The notes under the pieces were generated by a model. That model saw only the letters and a program-made list of their open reading frames with translations. It had not been told where the DNA came from and did no database searches. A stretch of 13,607 nt of DNA from JAJXYN01 sp964532735 (GTDB taxonomy: Bacteria; Patescibacteriota; Patescibacteriia; JAGPKW01), in contig CAZHKK010000015.1 of assembly GCA_964532735.1 (NCBI GenBank), positions 1 to 13,607 of the forward strand. The letters run 5' to 3'. A program made the translations under genes and the position numbers. Each line of letters opens with the position of its first letter. Within the stretch, counting starts at the first letter, position 1. Positions 6,857-13,010 of this stretch are shown here, piece by piece.

Positions 6857-8023
6857 ATGAACAAATTGTCAGATTCTTTACACAAAATTATATATAATAT
6901 TGACGCCTCTCATATTGATTTAAAAAATATGAACGTTGATATTTTTATTCCGGAAAACGAAAATGAAATAAAAGATATCATAAACGATGCCATTTCTAAT
7001 AATAAAGAAATTATAATTAGAGGAGCTGGAACAAATCTTGTTGGTAATTGTTTACCTGTTGATAATTGTTATGTTTTAGATTTATCTAAGATAAATAATA
7101 TATATAAAATAGAAAACAATTCTATAACAATAGATCCTGGTGTTATTTTGGATGAGTTAAATATTTTTTTAAACAAATCAAATTTATTCTTCCCTGTTGT
7201 TCCTGGTAGCCATGCGGCTGCACAAATTGGTTCTATGATTGCAACAAATGCTTCTGGAATGAGAGCTGTAAAATATGGAAAAATGGAACAATGGATAAAT
7301 TGGATTAGTGTTTTAGTGGTAGATAAAAATAATTTTATACAAGAACTAAGATTATCTGGTAGTGATATTAAAGACTTTTTAAATTCTGAAGGCACTCTTG
7401 GTGTTATAACAAAAATAAATCTTAAAATAATTAAAAAACCAACAGAGATTAGTTTAAGTTTTTTTAAATTTAATAATATAGATGATTTAATTTTAAAAAC
7501 ATCAGAAATAACAGAGAAAAAAAATATTTTAAATGTTTCAGCCATAGAATTTATAGATAAAATAGTTGCTAAGTTTTTAAACTTAGAGGAAGGCTATTAT
7601 TTATTAGTAGAGTTTGAAAATAGCAATGGCGAAATTAAAGATAATGATGAAATAAATAAAATTTGGAACATTAGAGATTCTTGTTATTCCGTTGTTGTTT
7701 CTAATGGATATGAATTAATAGAAGATCCTCAATTAGGTTTAAATAAAATAAAAGACCTTATATTGTGGTTTGAAAAAAATAATATACCAACATTTGGACA
7801 CATAGGAACTGGCATATTACATCCACATTATAAAAAGGCGCAAAATGAATTAATAAGTGAAATGTATAATATTGTTAAAAACCTCGGTGGTACAGTATCT
7901 GGCGAACATGGTATAGGAATAAAAAAGAAAATATTTATAAATTCAGATTATAAAACAAGCATTATAAACTTAAAAACAAAATATAATCCAAATGATATTT
8001 TTGGTGGGAACAATATTGTTTAG
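6857..8023 (+). CDS. GlcD/Dld-type FAD-binding 2-hydroxyacid oxidase
   Basis: This 388-residue flavoprotein has the FAD-binding type-4 (VAO/PCMH) fold in its N-terminal half: EIIIRGAGTNLVGNCLP around residues 50-66 and PGSHAAAQIGSMIATNASG around 120-140. The C-terminal half has the family's substrate/metal region: FGHIGTGILHPHY and the GGTVSGEHGIGIKKK signature. Relatives oxidise D-lactate, glycolate or 2-hydroxyglutarate; the substrate cannot be told from sequence. It is shorter than E. coli GlcD (about 500 residues), and the usual HxGDGNxH motif reads HIGTGILH, without the Asp and Asn. I chose the ATG at 6857; an in-frame TTG at 6836 would overlap the ferredoxin gene. Stop is TAG. With the two preceding genes it looks like a three-subunit dehydrogenase. 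Confidence 0.85.
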   Translation: MNKLSDSLHKIIYNIDASHIDLKNMNVDIFIPENENEIKDIINDAISNNKEIIIRGAGTNLVGNCLPVDNCYVLDLSKINNIYKIENNSITIDPGVILDELNIFLNKSNLFFPVVPGSHAAAQIGSMIATNASGMRAVKYGKMEQWINWISVLVVDKNNFIQELRLSGSDIKDFLNSEGTLGVITKINLKIIKKPTEISLSFFKFNNIDDLILKTSEITEKKNILNVSAIEFIDKIVAKFLNLEEGYYLLVEFENSNGEIKDNDEINKIWNIRDSCYSVVVSNGYELIEDPQLGLNKIKDLILWFEKNNIPTFGHIGTGILHPHYKKAQNELISEMYNIVKNLGGTVSGEHGIGIKKKIFINSDYKTSIINLKTKYNPNDIFGGNNIV

Positions 8024-8090
8024 TAAGTTTTACTATAAAAAAATATATGGTATATTTGTATTATTATCTAATTAACTAAACTAAAAACAT

Positions 8091-8489
8091 ATGAAAGGAT
8101 TTAACGCAAACATAGAAAAAGAAACTTTAGAAAATGATAATTTTCGTAAAGTATTATATACAGGGACACATTCTCAATTGGTATTAATGAGTCTTTTACC
8201 AAACGAAGATATTGGATTAGAAATACATGCAGAAAATGATCAATTCTTTAGATTTGAACAAGGGGAAGGAAAATGTATTATAGATGGTAATGAATATTTA
8301 GTAGAAGATGGGTCCGCAATAGTTGTTCCAGCAGGAGCTGAACATAATATTATAAACACATCGTCAACAAAAAGTTTAAAGCTTTATACGATTTATTCCC
8401 CTGCTCATCATAAAGATGCAATTATAAGAAAAACAAAAGAAGAAGCTATAAATGATGAACCTGAGTTTGATGGGCAAACAACAGAATAA
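8091..8489 (+). CDS. Small cupin-domain protein
   Basis: This 132-residue protein is a single conserved beta-barrel cupin. Motif 1 is GLEIHAENDQFFRFEQGEG (42-60) with His46 and Glu56 as likely metal ligands. Motif 2 is VPAGAEHNIIN (79-89) with His85. The ending, YSPAHHKD followed by a TK-EEA helix and EFDGQT, is typical of a widespread bacterial subgroup of unknown reaction, possibly a metal-dependent isomerase, a dioxygenase or a sugar-binding protein. It stands alone between the oxidase operon (67 bp upstream) and a terminator. The upstream sequence is AT-only in character with no Shine-Dalgarno. Confidence 0.88.
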   Translation: MKGFNANIEKETLENDNFRKVLYTGTHSQLVLMSLLPNEDIGLEIHAENDQFFRFEQGEGKCIIDGNEYLVEDGSAIVVPAGAEHNIINTSSTKSLKLYTIYSPAHHKDAIIRKTKEEAINDEPEFDGQTTE

Positions 8490-8491
8490 AT

Positions 8492-8515
8492 AAAAATGGC
8501 ATTATTGCCATTTTT
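8492..8515 (+). terminator. Rho-independent terminator after the cupin gene
   Basis: A perfect 10-bp stem (8492-8501 with 8506-8515; TGGCA/TGCCA at the top) with a TTAT loop is followed by a T run, directly after the stop codon at 8487-8489. Confidence 0.8.
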
Positions 8516-8534
8516 TTATTAAAACTAAATCTTA

Positions 8535-8563
8535 TTGACAAAAATGTTATATTATTCTAACAT
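8535..8563 (+). promoter_or_regulatory. Promoter of the DUF2178-XRE operon
   Basis: A perfect TTGACA (8535-8540) is followed after exactly 17 nt by TAACAT (8558-8563). A second -10-like TATAAT lies at 8573-8578. The -10 region is covered by a perfect palindrome, which suggests repression. Confidence 0.6.
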
Positions 8564-8572
8564 AATGTTAGA
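8556..8572. promoter_or_regulatory. Palindromic operator candidate (17 bp)
   Basis: TCTAACATAATGTTAGA is a perfect inverted repeat, 7-bp arms around a TAA centre. It overlaps the -10 box of the operon that encodes an XRE-family regulator, the classical arrangement for autorepression. Binding by the XRE protein is inference. Confidence 0.6.
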
Positions 8573-8596
8573 TATAATTAACATTAATCAAAAAAT

Positions 8597-9001
8597 ATGA
8601 AAACTGCAAAAAAATTATTAATTTATAGAATTATATTAGTTGGTATTTTTGCTGCTATTATGAGCATCTCTATAAATATGAAAAATTATATTTTAGCAAT
8701 TATTGCATTTACTACATTAACTTTAATTTCTATAATTATAAACACTAAACTTAAAAAAGAACCTGGAACAACCGCCGATGAAAGAGATTGGAAGATTGGT
8801 GGCAAATCTGCATTTTGGACTATAAAAATATTTTCAATTCCAGCAGCCATATTAGGATTTATCCTTGTAATGGCAAAAAATGAAATATTTATACAACAAA
8901 ACCATCTTGATATTGTTGGCCAAACATTAAGTTTTTCTGTTTGTGCTATATTATTATCATATTCAATTATTTTTCGTATATTAAGAAATAAAGGAGAATA
9001 A
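8597..9001 (+). CDS. DUF2178-like membrane protein
   Basis: This 134-residue protein has four predicted membrane helices (about 8-27, 30-49, 72-93, 105-127) and a conserved cytoplasmic-type segment TTADERDWKIGGKSAF between helices 2 and 3; the DERD motif is typical of DUF2178 and related small membrane proteins. These genes are regularly followed by a short XRE-type regulator, as here, with a 2-nt gap. The role of the family is unknown; the pairing suggests that the membrane protein influences, or is controlled by, the regulator. No Shine-Dalgarno site precedes its ATG. Confidence 0.75.
   Translation: MKTAKKLLIYRIILVGIFAAIMSISINMKNYILAIIAFTTLTLISIIINTKLKKEPGTTADERDWKIGGKSAFWTIKIFSIPAAILGFILVMAKNEIFIQQNHLDIVGQTLSFSVCAILLSYSIIFRILRNKGE
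8993..8996 (+). promoter_or_regulatory. Shine-Dalgarno site of the XRE gene
   Basis: GGAG (within AAAGGAGAA) lies 7 nt before the ATG at 9004, inside the last codons of the DUF2178 gene. It is the only clear internal Shine-Dalgarno in the window and suggests translational coupling. Confidence 0.6.
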
Positions 9002-9003
9002 AA

Positions 9004-9192
9004 ATGAAAACAAACATAAAAGAATTTAGAGCAAAATTAAATCTTACACAAGAAGAGTTAGCAAATACTGTTAATATAAGAAGAGAAACTATAGTGTTTT
9101 TAGAACAAGGAAAATATAATCCATCCTTAAAACTAGCTCATGATATATCTTTAGCCTTAAAATGCAAGATAGAAGATCTGTTTATTTTTTAA
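9004..9192 (+). CDS. Short XRE/Cro-C1 family transcriptional regulator
   Basis: This 62-residue protein is essentially one helix-turn-helix domain: LTQEELANTVNIRRETIVFLEQGKYNPSLKLA spans the recognition helices (about 13-45) and the protein ends with KCKIEDLFIF, the typical end of the small YozG-like regulators. It has no separate sensor domain. Translation is probably coupled to the DUF2178 gene (2-nt gap, Shine-Dalgarno in that gene). The likely target is the palindrome at 8556-8572 in the promoter of its own operon. Confidence 0.9.
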   Translation: MKTNIKEFRAKLNLTQEELANTVNIRRETIVFLEQGKYNPSLKLAHDISLALKCKIEDLFIF

Positions 9193-9275
9193 TTATAATA
9201 ATCCAAAATTAGCTTATTTTTTATTTATGTGTTATTATTAATTTTATTATTATATAAAAAATTAATTTAAATTAT

Positions 9276-9985
9276 ATGGGAGATTTTAATAGAGATAGAG
9301 GTGGTTTTAGAAGAGATAGAGGTGGTTTTAGAAGAGATAGAGGTGGTTTTGGTGGTGGATCNNNNNNNNNNNNNNNNNNNNNNNNNNNNNNNNNNNNNNN
9401 NNNNNNNNNNNNNNNNNNNNNNNNNNNNNNNNNNNNNNNNNNNNNNNNNNNNNNNNNNNNNTTAGAAGAGATAGAGGTGGTTTTAGAAGAGATAGAGGTG
9501 GTTTTGGTGGTGGATCTAGAAGTTTTGGTGGTGGATCATCAAGAGGTGGTTTTGGACGTGATAGAGGAGATAGAGAAATGTTTGATGCCATCTGTTCTGA
9601 ATGTGGTAAAGATTGTAAACTTCCATTTGAACCAAAAACGGATAAACCAGTTTATTGTAGCGAATGTTTTGAAAAAGTATCAGAAGAAAATGGTGGAAAT
9701 TCTAGAAGAGATGAAGGAAGAAGATCTTCAAGAAATGATTCTCCAAAAGAAAATCTTGGTGAAAAATTAGATTTATTAAACATAAAACTTGATACAATAA
9801 TAGAGTTATTAAGTGGAGATAAAAAAGTTAAAAAATCTACAACAAAAGAAACATTTGAAACAATAGAAGAAATAAAAGAAACCCCTATTAAAAAAGCTTT
9901 AAAAATTAAAAAAGAAGAGATTGTTAAAGATAAAAAAGTTAAAAAACCTACAAAAAAAGCTGAGACAAAAAAAGCTAAAAAATAG
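9276..9985 (+). CDS. RGG-repeat / CxxC-x17-CxxC zinc-ribbon / lysine-rich protein, interrupted by assembly gap
   Basis: The gene starts at 9276 with MGDFNRDRGGF and continues after the N gap to TAG at 9983-9985. The two parts are in different frames only because 100 Ns are a placeholder; joining the identical 55-nt flanks restores one frame and gives 184 residues. In that version: Arg-Gly-Gly-Phe repeats and GGGS stretches (1-48); a zinc ribbon with CSEC (55-58) and CSEC (76-79), spacing 17, as in the CxxC-x17-CxxC family; a short helix (LGEKLDLLNIKLDTIIELL); and a Lys-rich tail. RGG repeats and Lys-rich tails commonly bind RNA or DNA, so a nucleic-acid-binding role is likely but not shown. 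Repeat number is uncertain. An ATG at 9578 is internal and probably not the start. Confidence 0.8.
9288..9361 (+). repeat. 21-nt tandem repeat coding for RGG motifs (left of gap)
   Basis: Three 21-nt units (9288-9308, 9309-9329, 9330-9350) encode R(R/N)DRGGF-type heptads, followed by ggtggtggatc. The same units recur right of the gap at 9464-9484 and 9485-9505. This repeat probably caused the assembly break. Confidence 0.85.
9362..9461. other. Assembly gap (100 Ns)
   Basis: Exactly 100 undetermined bases lie inside the RGG-repeat gene. The 55 bases before the gap (9307-9361) are identical to the 55 bases after it (9462-9516), so the true gap length may be negative (overlapping contigs). Confidence 0.98.
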
Positions 9986-9990
9986 TTTTT

Positions 9991-10019
9991 AAAAAATAGA
10001 CGTGAAACGTCTATTTTTT
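9991..10019. terminator. Bidirectional terminator between convergent genes
   Basis: A perfect 13-bp stem (9991-10003 with 10007-10019; TAGACGT/ACGTCTA at the top) has a 3-nt GAA loop and A/T runs on both sides. It serves the RGG-protein gene (+) and contains the TAG stop codon of the glycosyltransferase gene (-, 10011-10013). Confidence 0.8.
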
Positions 10020-11039
10020 GTTTAATATTTTTTCATAAATTTTTCTATAACCTTGTATCATTTTTTCTATACTAAAATATTTTTCTACTCTTTTTCTTGT
10101 TAATTCTCTACTTATTTTATTTATATTTTTTATAGCACAAACCATTTCTTTTATATTACTAACCACAAAACCAGTTTCTTCATGTTTAACAACTTCTGGA
10201 ATAGAACCTTTATTCCAAGCTATTACAGGAGTACCACAAGACATAGCTTCTATCATTGAATATCCAAAAACCTCTTCCCATTGTATAGGAAACAATAATG
10301 CTTTTGCGTTTTGTAACCATTCAATTTTATTTTCAAATGATTGCTCTCCTATATATTTTATATTTACACCATCTATATGTTTTTCAATACATTCATACCA
10401 ATAACCTTCATCAGGATAAGACTTCCCAGCTATGATTAGTTTTACCTTTGCCTTTTTTGCTGCTTGTATAGCTAAATGAACACCTTTATCTTTTGTTATT
10501 CTTCCAAGATATAAAAAATAGTCTTTTGGGTTTTCATTAAATTTAAAAATTGAAGTATCCACACCATGATATATGTTTGCAAACCAATTTAACTCTGGCA
10601 TTTGTTTTCTTTGAGCTAAAGAAAAAGAAACATAATAATTGTTTTTAAAATTTTTTAAAAACGGCTTCATTTCTTCTGCTATTGGACTATGAACAGATAT
10701 TACTGTTGGAATTTTTGACAATCCAGAAAAAAAAGAACTTAATAAAGTAAAATGACTATGAATAATATCAAACTTCTTTGAATTATCATAACATTTAGAA
10801 ATTAATAAATTTGTATAATAACCTTTTTCTTTTTCTGTTAAGTCTTTTATTGTGTGTAATGCTACTGGATAAACACTTTCTAATTTTGCTTTAGTTTCTG
10901 AATCACCTGATGCAAAAAGAGTAACTTTATCTTTAGAACCACAAAAAGCATTACATAAATTAGCAACATGACTATATATTGCTTGATTTGAAACACTAGA
11001 TACTTTATTTAAATTGGATACTAGTTGAGCTATTTTCAT
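10011..11039 (-). CDS. Glycosyltransferase family 4 protein (GT-B fold)
   Basis: This 342-residue protein is a cytoplasmic GT4-type glycosyltransferase. The N-terminal Rossmann-like half begins MKIAQLVSNL and contains IIHSHFTLLS (about 93-102), the acceptor-side segment. The C-terminal donor half starts near YLGRITKDKGVHLAIQAA (about 177-194) and contains the GT4 EX7E-type motif EVFGYSMIEAMSCGTPVIAW (about 256-275), which contacts the nucleotide-sugar. The donor and acceptor are unknown; such enzymes build surface polysaccharides, glycolipids or glycoproteins. It follows the other GT4 gene by 2 nt, so they are almost certainly co-transcribed and probably act on the same glycan. No Shine-Dalgarno precedes the ATG. 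Confidence 0.88.
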   Translation of the reverse strand: MKIAQLVSNLNKVSSVSNQAIYSHVANLCNAFCGSKDKVTLFASGDSETKAKLESVYPVALHTIKDLTEKEKGYYTNLLISKCYDNSKKFDIIHSHFTLLSSFFSGLSKIPTVISVHSPIAEEMKPFLKNFKNNYYVSFSLAQRKQMPELNWFANIYHGVDTSIFKFNENPKDYFLYLGRITKDKGVHLAIQAAKKAKVKLIIAGKSYPDEGYWYECIEKHIDGVNIKYIGEQSFENKIEWLQNAKALLFPIQWEEVFGYSMIEAMSCGTPVIAWNKGSIPEVVKHEETGFVVSNIKEMVCAIKNINKISRELTRKRVEKYFSIEKMIQGYRKIYEKILNKK

Positions 11040-11041
11040 TG

Positions 11042-12232
11042 TTATATTCTTATTTTATTAAAAATATTAAAATATTCTTTCACAACATTATCTATTGAAT
11101 GTATTTTTTTAAATTCTTCTATTAATTCTTTTGAATATTTCTTGTTTTTTATTTTATTTATTCTATCAATAACTTTATTTGGATCTGAAAAATCTATTAT
11201 AAAATCATTATTATTAAATTTTTTTACAATATCTACATGTCCAACACCTTTAGATATTAAAGTGGGTGTATTTAAAACTGCTGCCTCTATTACAACATGT
11301 GGTGAAACATCAAAATGAGATGGTAATATCATTAAATCCATTTCAGAATAAAAATTATTTAATTTATTTTTATCCATAGGTGGTAAAATTTTGATATATT
11401 TTTTATAATTATTTTTTAATTTTATTTTATTTTTTGTTTCTGGAATAGTCGTAACAGAATAAAATTCCCATGATAAATTTAACTTATTAGACAACATAGC
11501 AATGTTTAAAAAAGCTTCATGATTTTTAATAATATCCCATCTCCCTACCATTCCTATTTTTAAAATATTGTTTGTAATATTTTCTTTATTTATGTTTTTA
11601 TATTTTTCTATTGGAATAGGCAATGGAATTATGTTTAATTTGTTTTTATTTATCTTAATAACTTTATCTAAAAATACATTTTGACTTGTTTTGTTTAAAA
11701 ATATATTAGCAGATGAATTAATTGATATGTCTTTTTCCATTTCTTTCATTAATTCTAAGCCTTTTTTAGAAAAATATTTTGCATAATTATCTAATTCAAA
11801 ATGCCAAATACCAGCATGTTGTATAACTGTTTTTATATTTAAATTACTAGCTGCTTTAAATAAACACCAAATAAAAATACTAACCCCATTTAATAAAACT
11901 ATATCTGGAGATTCTTTTTTTAATAATTTTTCAAAAACAAGAATCAAATCTGACAATTCTTCTTCTTTTTTTATTTTTCTTTTTTTGGTTTTGATTATTT
12001 TGTTTAAATAATCTTTTTTAAAAGAAACTGACCACCAAGTTATGTTTCCTTCTTTAAATTCTATTTTGTGTTTTGGGTTTGTTTTTGAAAAATTATTAAA
12101 CACACTCACCCATTTATTTTTTGTTTTTTTTATTTGTTCTAAAAAAATTTTTTCAAATGTTGCAGTTCCACCGCTAGAATTAATTTTTATACTAGGACAA
12201 TTAGAGTTATATCCATTAGACAATATTTTCAT
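11042..12232 (-). CDS. Glycosyltransferase family 4-like protein
   Basis: This 396-residue protein has the two-domain GT-B architecture. The N-terminal half has an unusual start (NGYNSNCPSIKINSSGGTA) whose Gly-Gly resembles the glycine loop of GT4 enzymes, and IQHAGIWHFELDNY around 137-150. The donor half includes KIGMVGRWDIIKNHEAFLNI (about 220-240) and the motif SPHVVIEAAVLNTPTLIS (about 308-325), equivalent to the GT4 EX7E region but with only one of the two usual Glu residues clear. It is the first gene of the two-gene unit. Substrates are unknown. The sequence is less conserved than its partner and very Lys/Asn/Ile-rich. Confidence 0.8.
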   Translation of the reverse strand: MKILSNGYNSNCPSIKINSSGGTATFEKIFLEQIKKTKNKWVSVFNNFSKTNPKHKIEFKEGNITWWSVSFKKDYLNKIIKTKKRKIKKEEELSDLILVFEKLLKKESPDIVLLNGVSIFIWCLFKAASNLNIKTVIQHAGIWHFELDNYAKYFSKKGLELMKEMEKDISINSSANIFLNKTSQNVFLDKVIKINKNKLNIIPLPIPIEKYKNINKENITNNILKIGMVGRWDIIKNHEAFLNIAMLSNKLNLSWEFYSVTTIPETKNKIKLKNNYKKYIKILPPMDKNKLNNFYSEMDLMILPSHFDVSPHVVIEAAVLNTPTLISKGVGHVDIVKKFNNNDFIIDFSDPNKVIDRINKIKNKKYSKELIEEFKKIHSIDNVVKEYFNIFNKIRI

Positions 12233-12290
12233 TAATACATTTTATATAATTAGCATATATTTTAAGATAACATAATATATATAAAAAAAC

Positions 12291-12321
12291 AAAAATAAGA
12301 ACTGTATTAGTTCTTATTTTT
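12291..12321 (-). terminator. Rho-independent terminator of the trxA unit
   Basis: A perfect 13-bp stem (12291-12303 with 12309-12321) and GTATT loop lie directly next to the thioredoxin stop codon (12322-12324). On the minus strand the stem is followed by a T run (A run at 12284-12295 on the plus strand). Confidence 0.8.
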
Positions 12322-12645
12322 TTATATAAATTTTTTTAATTCTTGGCTGAATGCATTTGCTGGTCTAAATCCAATAAAATCTTCTACTACTTGACCATTT
12401 TTGAATAATTTCATATTAGGAATACTCATAACATTATATTGCATAGCAAGAGCACCATTATCTCCTGCTTCTGTATCTATCTTACAAATATTTAATTTTC
12501 CTTCAAATTCTTTTGATAATTCTTCTAAAACTGGTGCCATCATTCTACAAGGTCCACACCATGGAGCCCAAAAGTCTACTAAAACTGGTAATTCTGATTT
12601 TAAAACTTCTTGTTCAAAATCTGATTTATTTATATCTTTTAACAT
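12322..12645 (-). CDS. trxA: Thioredoxin
   Basis: This 107-residue protein is a full-length classical thioredoxin, a cytoplasmic disulfide reductant. It has the active site WCGPC (Cys30, Cys33) within DFWAPWCGPC, the buried Asp24, and cis-Pro76 in SIPNM, where Asn replaces the usual Thr after the proline. No signal peptide is present. It lies 19 nt downstream of the CsoR/CstR-family gene on the same strand and ends at a strong terminator, so the two form a bicistronic unit. Control by that regulator is inferred from position. No Shine-Dalgarno precedes its ATG. Confidence 0.95.
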   Translation of the reverse strand: MLKDINKSDFEQEVLKSELPVLVDFWAPWCGPCRMMAPVLEELSKEFEGKLNICKIDTEAGDNGALAMQYNVMSIPNMKLFKNGQVVEDFIGFRPANAFSQELKKFI

Positions 12646-12664
12646 ATTTATATTTTTTTATTTA

Positions 12665-12907
12665 TTAATTATTTATATTTTTTAATAGTTTTTTAAATTT
12701 ATCTTTATCTAACTTCTTACTAGAAATACAATTATTTAATTCTTCTTCAATTATTTTGTTCATTAAAGATGAGACTGAAGATTTAATTGATTTAATTTGA
12801 ATTAATAAATCTTCACAGCAATTATGATCACTATCTAACATTTTTGAAACGCCATTTAGTTGACCTATTATGTTATTAATTCTTTGCTTGTTTGTTTTTT
12901 CTGGCAT
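12665..12907 (-). CDS. CsoR/RcnR/FrmR/CstR family regulator with CstR-like cysteine pair
   Basis: This 80-residue all-helical repressor of the DUF156 family has the N-terminal RINNIIGQLNGVSKML helix (9-24), CCEDLLIQIKSIKSSV (30-45), and the ending NNC (60). Members bind operator DNA as tetramers and release it on binding Cu, Ni/Co, formaldehyde or reactive sulfur. Aligned to CsoR, Cys31 and Cys60 match the first and last copper ligands, but the middle His position (Cys60 minus 4) is Glu56. Two cysteines 29 residues apart without that His fit the persulfide sensor CstR better than copper-binding CsoR. Cys30 is extra. Trx lies directly downstream. The promoter spacer holds a G/C tract that could be its operator. 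The effector is inference. Confidence 0.85.
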   Translation of the reverse strand: MPEKTNKQRINNIIGQLNGVSKMLDSDHNCCEDLLIQIKSIKSSVSSLMNKIIEEELNNCISSKKLDKDKFKKLLKNINN

Positions 12908-12911
12908 AAAT

Positions 12912-12933
12912 AAAGATTAATATAAAAATCTTT
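12912..12933 (-). repeat. Small dyad in the leader of the csoR-like gene
   Basis: aaagatt (12912-12918) and aatcttt (12927-12933) are inverted copies with an 8-nt spacer, between the -10 box and the start codon. They could be a weak leader hairpin; the stem is AT-rich and may be chance. Confidence 0.35.
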
Positions 12934-12937
12934 TTTA

Positions 12938-12965
12938 ATTATATCACAGGGGTAGGGGGTGTCAA
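12938..12965 (-). promoter_or_regulatory. Near-consensus promoter of the csoR-like/trxA unit
   Basis: Read on the minus strand: a perfect TTGACA (12960-12965), a 16-nt spacer, and a perfect TATAAT (12938-12943) with extended TGA before it. It is the best promoter in the window. The predicted leader is about 24 nt. Confidence 0.8.
12946..12962. promoter_or_regulatory. G-tract operator candidate for the CsoR/CstR-like protein
   Basis: ACAGGGGTAGGGGGTGT fills the promoter spacer: two G runs (12949-12952, 12955-12959) bounded by inverted ACA/TGT. It is the most GC-rich spot in an AT-rich region. Known operators of this family are G/C tracts flanked by short inverted repeats, so autoregulation is likely. 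Confidence 0.55.
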
Positions 12966-12975
12966 GAGGTAATAA

Positions 12976-13000
12976 AAAAACCATCAAAAAGATGGTTTTT
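12976..13000 (-). terminator. Rho-independent terminator of the small secreted protein gene
   Basis: A perfect 10-bp stem (12976-12985 with 12991-13000; CCATC/GATGG) with an AAAAA loop; on the minus strand it is followed by a short T run. It lies 11 nt past the gene end and just upstream of the csoR-like promoter. Confidence 0.75.
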
Positions 13001-13010
13001 ATTTTATTTT

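Noticed and set aside
9193..9275. Search for a terminator or promoter between the XRE and RGG genes
   Set aside because: Only A/T runs are seen; no stem with GC pairs and no paired -35/-10 boxes stood out.
9288..9505. CRISPR-like regularly spaced repeat around the gap
   Set aside because: The 21-nt units are tandem without spacers, are in frame and encode RDRGGF heptads.
9578..9985. Separate gene starting at ATG 9578
   Set aside because: The RGG-coding sequence right of the gap (9462-9577) is open in the same frame, so the ATG is internal; only the N placeholder makes it look like a start.
4242..12308. Same loop GTATT in the terminators at 4230-4258 and 12291-12321
   Set aside because: Two 5-nt loops in AT-rich DNA are easily equal by chance, and the stems differ.
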